Part shown: positions 7,754 to 13,395 of the stretch, piece by piece
Layout of the letters: each line of letters opens with the position of its first letter
Numbering within the stretch: position 1 is the stretch's first letter
The notes under the pieces: model-generated
The model's input: the letters and a program-made list of their open reading frames with translations, nothing else
What the model was told of the DNA's origin: nothing
Database searches by the model: none
Source: Chloroflexota bacterium
GTDB lineage: Bacteria > Chloroflexota > Dehalococcoidia > DSTF01 > RBG-16-68-14
Reading direction: 5' to 3'
Assembly: GCA_022561355.1 (NCBI GenBank)
Contig: JADFRJ010000017.1
Span: 1-18,270, forward strand
DNA length: 18,270 bases
Made by a program: the position numbers and the translations under genes

Positions 7754-10192
7754 CTACTCCACGGGCCGCAGGTCTTTTTGGTAGGGGATCAGGCCGGTCT
7801 CTTCGTCCGCCCAGACGAGCAGCGGAGGCAGCACGATAAGCGAGCTGAAGAGCGCGATACCTACGTTGAGCGCCGTCACGATGCCAAACGTCTCGAGCAG
7901 TGGGAAGCCCGAGAACGCCAGGACGCCGAACCCGCCGATGGTCGTGAGCCCGGACACCGTGATCGCGCGGCCGATGCGGCTCGAGGCCACGTCGATCGCC
8001 TCACGCGGGGAATGGCCCCGTTCCCGCTCCTCGAAGTAGCGAGCCATGATCAGCACGGAGAACTCCGTGCACGTGGCGATGATCAGCGGGCCGGACACCG
8101 CCGTCAGCGGGTTCAGTTCGATCCCCAGCACATAGATCGCCGCCGAGGAGCCTCCGAGCGCGATGAGCACCGGAACAAGCGGGAGCACCGTCTTGACGAT
8201 GTTGCGGTAGGCCAAGAGCAACCAGACGAACACGGCGCCCAGCGCGGCGTAGATCATCAGCGTCCTGTTCGCGCTCAGAGCATCGACGGCCTCGATGCCG
8301 ATCACGGCCAGCCCGGCCGGCGTCGCGGTCACGCCGGGCGGCGTATCGAGGTCCTCCTTCATGTCGGCCAGCAGCAGGCGCTGCTCGTCCAGCGACACCG
8401 GCCCAATCGCGAAGATGATGTGAGCCCGCGTCCGGTCTTCGCTCACGAACGTATTCGTGATCGAAGGCGGCGCCATCGCCAGCACGGTTTCGACGTCTTC
8501 CGTCTCTGGAGCACCTCCCACGATTCGTCCGACAATCGATGCGATGCTTTCGGCGCTCTTCAGTTCGTTCGGATGTTCGGCTATCTGGCGGGAGACGAAG
8601 CTGTTCATCCAGTCGAGGACTACCTGATCCGTCACGTCTTCCGCCTCGACCATGATGCCTAGCTGACTCGATGAGCCCGCGACGTCCCGAATGGTGCGCA
8701 GATCTGCCAGAACCGGGCTGTCCTGCGGGACGAACTTCTCCGGGTCCGTCTGGATTGTGATCTGCCGGTCCGCGAGCAAACCGATGAAGATGAACGCGAC
8801 GCCGATCGCGACGATCGGGAGCAATCGCCTGTCCGTGGAGGTGAGCGCTCGTACGATACCGGCGACCTCCAGGCCGCTGTCTGTGCCCGTTCGCGGCTTG
8901 GTCTCGTGTTTGCGGTCGCGCCAGAACAGGATGCTGGATGGCACGAGGATGCCCGCTATGGCGAGGATCGTGATGCCGACCGCTAGCATCGACCCAAAAT
9001 CCCGGATCATCGGCACGCGCGAAATGTGCAGGACCATAAAGCCGGCGGCGGCGGCTACCACCGCGATGCCGAGAGCAGGCCCAAGATTTGTGAGCGCGGA
9101 CTGCAGACCCTCGGTGGAATTGCCCGTGCGCTCGCACTCCTCTTCGAACCTGCTGTGCATCTGGATCGCGAAGTCGATGCCGAGTCCGATGAGGATCGGG
9201 AGCCCGGAGATGCTGACCAGCGTGAGTGAGATCCCCAAGAACCCCATCAGCCCGAACGCCCAGACGCTGCCGACCAGCACGACGCCGAGCGACAGCAGCC
9301 GCCAGCGTGCTCGAAAGACGAGGAGGAGCACGATCACCATGATGACGCTCGCCAGCGCTGCCATCGTGAATATGCTCTCCCGCATCGTGTCGTTGATCTC
9401 TTTGAGCAAGATCGTCGGGCCGGTCGGCAGGACTTCGAAGCCCTCGAAGGAGTACTGCTCCACGATGCCGACAGCCTTCCCGCTCGCTGCGCCTTGTTCG
9501 TCAATCGACATGTTGCCGTTGAGCCGCACCACCATCAGGGCGTGTTGCGCGTCGGGGAAGATGCCCTGGAATTCCTGCCGGACCTCCCCAAGTTCGTCGA
9601 AGATGAGGAACTCGACGAAGGCCGGGTTGTCGAGCGATTGCTCGCCTGCCAGCGCGAAGCGTTCGGCGTCGATGGCCTGCTGCTCCAAGAACGCGGCTGC
9701 GGTTGCCTGCCGCGCGGCGTCGGCCGCGGCGGCCTGCTCTTCCGCGCTGGCGCCCTCTGCCGCGGCGGCGGCTCGAGCCGCCTCGGCGGCACGGTCCTGC
9801 CTGCCTACGGCCAGCTCCGCCGCGACCGGCACCTGATCTTTCGCAAACTCGAGCAGGCCGAGGGGCCCGAATACGGAGTGATAGAGGCCGCTGGCTACCA
9901 GCTCGGCCTCCAGCGCGGCCAGCTCCGCCTTGTTCTCACCTGTGAAGAGCTGGCGGATGTCCTCTCCGGAGAAGAGCACCAACACCGGCTCGCCGCCAAA
10001 CTGGCGCTCGTAGCGGACGTTCTGTGCATAGATCTCTGAGCCGGAGGGGACAATGGTATCCTGGCTGGTCTTGAACTCCAGCCTGGGGATGCCGAATGCC
10101 AGTCCGATCGTAGCGGCGGCCGAAAGAACCAACAGCCACACGTGCCATTTCCGAATGGCGTCAGCGCAGAACAGCCAGAAGGCGTTCATCAT
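7754..10192 (-). CDS. RND-superfamily exporter (MMPL/HAE3-like)
   Basis: 812 residues from the ATG at 10192; another ATG follows immediately at 10189. The frame stays open to 10360, but that extension is low-complexity and runs into the divergent CADD gene, so I reject it. The protein has the duplicated RND layout: one membrane helix (about 16-35), a large outer loop, a block of helices with the sterol-sensing-like segment GLPILIGLGIDFAIQMHSRF, then a second helix starting after LTSTDRRLL, a second outer loop and a final helix block. Such proteins export hydrophobic compounds or lipids using the proton gradient. The first loop holds an Ala/Glu-rich probable helix (9683-9829). It resembles the HAE3 group, which often acts without a periplasmic adaptor. 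It is followed by the deacetylase gene; substrate unknown. Confidence 0.87.
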   Translation of the reverse strand: MMNAFWLFCADAIRKWHVWLLVLSAAATIGLAFGIPRLEFKTSQDTIVPSGSEIYAQNVRYERQFGGEPVLVLFSGEDIRQLFTGENKAELAALEAELVASGLYHSVFGPLGLLEFAKDQVPVAAELAVGRQDRAAEAARAAAAAEGASAEEQAAAADAARQATAAAFLEQQAIDAERFALAGEQSLDNPAFVEFLIFDELGEVRQEFQGIFPDAQHALMVVRLNGNMSIDEQGAASGKAVGIVEQYSFEGFEVLPTGPTILLKEINDTMRESIFTMAALASVIMVIVLLLVFRARWRLLSLGVVLVGSVWAFGLMGFLGISLTLVSISGLPILIGLGIDFAIQMHSRFEEECERTGNSTEGLQSALTNLGPALGIAVVAAAAGFMVLHISRVPMIRDFGSMLAVGITILAIAGILVPSSILFWRDRKHETKPRTGTDSGLEVAGIVRALTSTDRRLLPIVAIGVAFIFIGLLADRQITIQTDPEKFVPQDSPVLADLRTIRDVAGSSSQLGIMVEAEDVTDQVVLDWMNSFVSRQIAEHPNELKSAESIASIVGRIVGGAPETEDVETVLAMAPPSITNTFVSEDRTRAHIIFAIGPVSLDEQRLLLADMKEDLDTPPGVTATPAGLAVIGIEAVDALSANRTLMIYAALGAVFVWLLLAYRNIVKTVLPLVPVLIALGGSSAAIYVLGIELNPLTAVSGPLIIATCTEFSVLIMARYFEERERGHSPREAIDVASSRIGRAITVSGLTTIGGFGVLAFSGFPLLETFGIVTALNVGIALFSSLIVLPPLLVWADEETGLIPYQKDLRPVE

Positions 10193-10282
10193 AGGAGATG
10201 GCGGCGGACTCTGCCCGCAACCGCGGGGTCGCTCCTCGCGGACAAGCATACCACGGCTACCAGGCCGTCGATCCAGCGCCGC

Positions 10283-10311
10283 TTCACCGTAGGACGTGGA
10301 TCGTGTATATT
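10283..10311 (+). promoter_or_regulatory. Probable promoter of the CADD-like gene
   Basis: TTCACC (10283-10288) and TATATT (10306-10311) are 17 nt apart, matching four and five consensus bases. Transcription would start near 10318, about 30 nt before the ATG. A strong Shine-Dalgarno AAGGAGGA (10332-10339) follows, 8 nt from the start codon at 10348. Confidence 0.5.
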
Positions 10312-10347
10312 CCAGCTTCGAAGAGCATCGTAAGGAGGATCGCCTAG

Positions 10348-11043
10348 ATGACCCAAGCAACCGCCTCGATCGCAGAGGAAGTCGACCGCATAATCGCAGA
10401 GCGCGCCATGCTGAAGCACCCGTTCTACCAGGCGTGGCAGCGTGGGGAGCTGACGCTGGACGCGCTCCGGGGTTACGCGGCCCAGTACTACCATCACGTG
10501 CTGGCCTTTCCCCAGTACGTCAGCGGCGCGCACGCCAACTGCCCGGACCAGAAGGACCGGCAGGAGGTGTTGGAGAACCTCATCGAGGAAGAGCGTGGCG
10601 AGGAAAACCACCCCGAACTGTGGTTGCGCTTCAGCGACGCGCTCGAGATGCCGCGCGACTCCGTGGAGAACGCGGAGCTGCTACCGCGGACCATCGAGTT
10701 AGTGGACACGTTCAAGGACGCGACGAAGAACGGCTCGTTCGCCGAGGCCGCGACCGCCCTCTACTGCTACGAATCGCAGGTCCCAGAGGTCGCGAAGACC
10801 AAGATCGCGGGCCTCAAGGAGTTCTACAGCATCGATAGCCCCCGCGGCCTGCAGTTCTTCGAAGTGCACATTGAGGCGGACGAGTGGCACGCCGAGGTGG
10901 GCCGCAAATTCGTCGAGCGATACGGAAACGACCCCAGCGAACGGGAGGGCGTGCTGGAGACGGCGCGGCGCTGCGTTGACGCGCTTTGGACGTTCCTTGA
11001 TGGCGTGTACGAGGCGGAAGTCGCTTTGGAGGCCGCCGGTTGA
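10348..11043 (+). CDS. CADD-family protein, probable self-sacrificing p-aminobenzoate synthase
   Basis: 231 residues, all-helical, in the haem-oxygenase-like diiron superfamily with TenA and PqqC. Motifs HPFYQAWQRGEL (24-35), AAQYYHHVLAFPQYVS (44-59), EERGEENH (81-88), ALYCYESQVPE (137-147) and HIEADEWH (174-181) closely follow Chlamydia CADD. From memory, the CADD metal ligands are E81, H88, E142, H174, D178 and H181, with sacrificial Tyr27 and Lys152. All eight occur here at the same numbers. CADD makes p-aminobenzoate for folate from its own Tyr side chain, using oxygen and a dinuclear metal centre, so each molecule turns over once. The strong Shine-Dalgarno fits a protein that must be made in quantity. 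The next gene overlaps by 4 nt. TenA or PqqC function is less likely. Confidence 0.87.
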   Translation: MTQATASIAEEVDRIIAERAMLKHPFYQAWQRGELTLDALRGYAAQYYHHVLAFPQYVSGAHANCPDQKDRQEVLENLIEEERGEENHPELWLRFSDALEMPRDSVENAELLPRTIELVDTFKDATKNGSFAEAATALYCYESQVPEVAKTKIAGLKEFYSIDSPRGLQFFEVHIEADEWHAEVGRKFVERYGNDPSEREGVLETARRCVDALWTFLDGVYEAEVALEAAG

Positions 11044-11774
11044 GTGGCGCCCTAGACCTGCTCTTTCTTGGCTCCGGCAATGCCTTCGCATCGGGCCGTT
11101 ACTGGAGCAGCTTTCTCCTCAACAGTCGCTATCTGTTCGAGGCCTCGCCTATCGCGCTGCCCCACTTGAAGCAAAGTGGCGTCGCGCTGGAGGAGATCGA
11201 CACGATCTTCATCAGCCACTTCCACGGCGACCATTTCTTTGGCTTGCCGTTTCTCCTGCTTGAGTACGCGGAGCACACGACGCGCACCAAGGAGTTGAAT
11301 ATCGTTGGTCCGCCTGGCATTAAAGAGCGCCTGCGAACGATCACCGAGGCCGGCTTCCCGAACGTGTTCCAGAGAGAGCGCAGCTATCAAGAGAACTACA
11401 TCGAACTCTCGGATGGATTCGAGGGCGAAGTCGATGGCCTCACGTACTTGGCTCGTTCCGTCACCCACGTGTCCGACTTCGGCTGCTTCGGGTTCCGGGT
11501 CGAGATCGGAGGGCGTACGGTTGCATACTCCGGCGACAGCATGATGTGCGAACCGCTCGTCGAGCTAGCCGATGGCGCCGATGTCTTTGTGGTCGAGTGC
11601 TCCTGCTGGGAAGGGACGTGCGGCCCGCACCTGGGACCCGACGATCTGCGCGAACTCCGGCGCCGGCTCGGTCCGAAGCCGACGTTCATTCTCACCCATC
11701 TTGATGGCGGCCAGCAGGACTTAGGAATCGAGAACACGCTGGTCGCGGAAGACCTCGGGCGATTCAGCTTCTAG
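11040..11774 (+). CDS. Metallo-beta-lactamase-fold hydrolase (RNase Z/phosphodiesterase-like)
   Basis: 244 residues, probably cytoplasmic. The metal site is complete: HFHGDH (60-65: H60, H62, D64, H65), H143 in VTHVSD, D166 in YSGDSM and H220 in LTHLDG. GSGNAFASGR (11-20) resembles the N-terminal loop of RNase Z and related phosphodiesterases. It lacks the long exosite arm expected of a tRNA-processing RNase Z, so a small phosphodiester or phosphate ester substrate is plausible; this is inference. The start is TTG, fused to the preceding stop as TTGA, and is supported by GGAGG (11028-11032) 7 nt upstream inside the CADD gene. The coupling suggests a job linked to CADD, perhaps in folate or pterin metabolism. 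Confidence 0.85.
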   Translation: MSGALDLLFLGSGNAFASGRYWSSFLLNSRYLFEASPIALPHLKQSGVALEEIDTIFISHFHGDHFFGLPFLLLEYAEHTTRTKELNIVGPPGIKERLRTITEAGFPNVFQRERSYQENYIELSDGFEGEVDGLTYLARSVTHVSDFGCFGFRVEIGGRTVAYSGDSMMCEPLVELADGADVFVVECSCWEGTCGPHLGPDDLRELRRRLGPKPTFILTHLDGGQQDLGIENTLVAEDLGRFSF

Positions 11775-11779
11775 CTGAA
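11763..11779. repeat. Short perfect inverted repeat spanning the hydrolase stop codon
   Basis: TTCAGCT-TCT-AGCTGAA: a 7-bp stem with a 3-nt loop that includes the TAG stop. It is followed by A residues rather than T residues, so it is not a standard intrinsic terminator on the plus strand. It might stabilise the mRNA end or be chance. Confidence 0.35.
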
Positions 11780-11863
11780 AAAGCTTGCGGTCACGCGAAC
11801 GCTGGTTTACCCTAGGTTATCTCCCATCGAGGAGCTGGGGGATCAGGTGAGCGGGGGCTCTTG

Positions 11864-12730
11864 ATGGAGATCTGCTGGGGCCTGCTGGACATACTCCCTG
11901 CATTCGACTCGTCGTTTCTGACCTATGCCCGCTGGCCCCTGGTCGGAATTGGCTTCTCCATATTCATTTTCTTCAACTGGTCACGCGGGTCTTCGGGCAC
12001 CACGTTGCGCCTGCTGCTTGGTGAGCTGGCCATCATTGTTCCCGCCTACTTTGCCTACTTCGCCGTGCGTGGGATGGTTGAGGCGCGTGAAGCGCAGGCG
12101 TTTCACCGCGCGATCGATATTATCGAACTCGAGCAGACCTTGGGGATCTTCTGGGAGCCAGATCTGCAGAGTGCGATCATGCGGTTCGATTGGTTGGTGA
12201 ACGTCGCGAACTGGACGTACATTTGGGGCCACTGGCCCGTCATTGTCTTCGCGGCCACATGGCTGTTCCTGCTCCATCGGGACGCATACTCCGTGTACAG
12301 AAATGCCTTTCTTATTTCAGGAGCAGTAGGGCTGGTGATCTTCTACGCGCTCCCGGTTGCGCCGCCTAGGTTCATGGACGCCTGGGGCTTCGTTGATACC
12401 ATCGCGGAGCGCTCTCAGGCGTCTCGCGTACTGCAGCCCCCTGCATTCGTTAACCAGTACGCGGCCATGCCGAGCTTGCATTTTGGCTGGAACCTCCTCG
12501 TCGGGATCGCCATCTTCCAACACAGCAAGAGCATCTTCCCCAAGGTGATCGGCGTCGCGTTGCCGGTCATCATGTTCGCGAGCATCGTACTCACCGCGAA
12601 CCACTACATCATCGATGGGCTGGCCGGAGGCACGCTTGCGTTGCTGGGACTTGGCGGGGCAATGGTGATCCGTGAGATTATGCAGAGGCGCTCTGCGGCG
12701 CCCCAAGCCGCGTTGGCGGGGCATCACTAG
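11864..12730 (+). CDS. PAP2-family membrane protein (Aur1/inositol-phosphotransferase-like)
   Basis: 288 residues from the ATG at 11864; an in-frame TTG lies directly before it. There are about six membrane helices. The PAP2 motifs are present: AMPSLHFGWN (201-210) with His206, and ANHYIIDGLAGG (245-256) with His247 and Asp251, the catalytic His-Asp pair. LPVAPPRF (163-170) is typical of the Aur1/PAP2_3 branch, which includes enzymes that move phospho-head groups between lipids. It probably acts as a lipid phosphatase or phosphotransferase on the outer face of the cytoplasmic membrane. It is 89 nt after the hydrolase gene and may have its own weak promoter (TTGCGG 11785-11790, TACCCT 11808-11813), which I do not rate as strong evidence. 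Its substrate is unknown and neighbours do not settle it. Confidence 0.83.
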   Translation: MEICWGLLDILPAFDSSFLTYARWPLVGIGFSIFIFFNWSRGSSGTTLRLLLGELAIIVPAYFAYFAVRGMVEAREAQAFHRAIDIIELEQTLGIFWEPDLQSAIMRFDWLVNVANWTYIWGHWPVIVFAATWLFLLHRDAYSVYRNAFLISGAVGLVIFYALPVAPPRFMDAWGFVDTIAERSQASRVLQPPAFVNQYAAMPSLHFGWNLLVGIAIFQHSKSIFPKVIGVALPVIMFASIVLTANHYIIDGLAGGTLALLGLGGAMVIREIMQRRSAAPQAALAGHH

Positions 12731-12825
12731 CCCGGCTTCACCACTGCATGAGGCCCGCCGCAGGCCAACCGGAGCGACGAACACCCCGTTTCCCGCGCTG
12801 CATCGAATCTCTGGGTAGGGTGGGT

Positions 12826-12855
12826 TTGAGTTTCCGCACCATCCACTGGTAGAAT
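12826..12855 (+). promoter_or_regulatory. Promoter of the nuoI-nuoG pair
   Basis: TTGAGT (12826-12831) and TAGAAT (12850-12855) lie 18 nt apart, matching four and five consensus bases. The leader is about 45 nt and carries a strong Shine-Dalgarno GGGAGGAG (12893-12900) 7 nt before the ATG at 12908. The 177-nt gap before nuoI therefore looks like a true transcription start region. Confidence 0.6.
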
Positions 12856-12907
12856 TCGGAGAGTTTGTGAAACAATTCTCCATAGTCTCATAGGGAGGAG
12901 TTCTCGG

Positions 12908-13384
12908 ATGTACGGCTTGGGCATGCTCAAAGGCTTGATGGTGACGTTTAAGCACATCTTTAAGCCGCCGTTCACCATCCAGTACCCCGAAGAAGTGCGG
13001 GACATTCCACCCCGCGCTCGTACGAACCTTATCTGGTTCGAGGAGCGCTGCACGGGCTGCTCCACATGTGCTCAAGCTTGTCCGGACGGCTGCATCCTCG
13101 TGGCTACGTCGCCGGCGGAGGGCGGCGAACTCAAGATCGACCGCTACGAGATAGACTTCCGGATCTGTATGTACTGCGGACTCTGCACTGAGGCATGCCC
13201 GTACGACGCGATCCAGTCGGGTGGGACCTGGAAAGACGTCACCGCCGACTTTGATTCCATGTATCGGGACAAAGAATCCTTGACTAAATTCGCGCACGAA
13301 TTCCTAAAGGAGAACGACTATATGTATCCGCACGGAGCGCGGGCTCCGGACGAGACGATCGAGTTGATCGAGCGCAAAAGCTAG
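12908..13384 (+). CDS. nuoI: NADH-quinone oxidoreductase subunit I (NuoI), two [4Fe-4S] ferredoxin protein
   Basis: 158 residues, normal NuoI length. It carries the two [4Fe-4S] clusters (N6a, N6b) that pass electrons from the NuoG side toward the quinone site of complex I. Motifs: CTGCSTCAQACP (C48, C51, C54, C58) and CMYCGLCTEACP (C87, C90, C93, C97), each donating its last cysteine to the partner cluster. The N-terminal LKGLMVTFKHIFKPPFTIQY (7-26) is the typical NuoI membrane-facing helix and linker, which separates it from ordinary 2[4Fe-4S] ferredoxins. nuoG follows after 11 nt. The usual nuo neighbours (nuoH, nuoJ and others) are absent on both sides. Confidence 0.9.
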   Translation: MYGLGMLKGLMVTFKHIFKPPFTIQYPEEVRDIPPRARTNLIWFEERCTGCSTCAQACPDGCILVATSPAEGGELKIDRYEIDFRICMYCGLCTEACPYDAIQSGGTWKDVTADFDSMYRDKESLTKFAHEFLKENDYMYPHGARAPDETIELIERKS

Positions 13385-13395
13385 GGGAAGGCCTG

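Noticed and set aside
7640..8662. Long plus-strand open frame (340 codons) opposite the deacetylase and exporter genes
   Set aside because: Arg/His/Asp-rich product with no recognisable fold, antisense to two clear genes; typical mirror frame in G+C-rich DNA.
8001..9137. Minus-strand open frame of 378 codons in another frame of the exporter
   Set aside because: Arg/Gly/His-rich translation with no domain; the exporter frame is unambiguous.
8691..9836. Long plus-strand open frame (381 codons) opposite the exporter
   Set aside because: Ser/Arg/Ala-rich, no motif, fully antisense to the RND gene.
10193..10360. 56-codon N-terminal extension of the RND exporter
   Set aside because: Low-complexity Arg/Ser/Pro-rich sequence with no membrane or signal character, overlapping the CADD promoter and start; the ATG pair at 10189-10192 precedes the expected first helix.
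11763..11779. Intrinsic terminator after the MBL-fold hydrolase
   Set aside because: A perfect 7-bp stem is present but it is AT-balanced, includes the stop codon and is followed by A residues, not T residues.
12317..13297. Minus-strand open frame of 326 codons spanning the PAP2 gene end and nuoI
   Set aside because: It would run antisense through two well-supported genes and the nuoI promoter; no motif seen.
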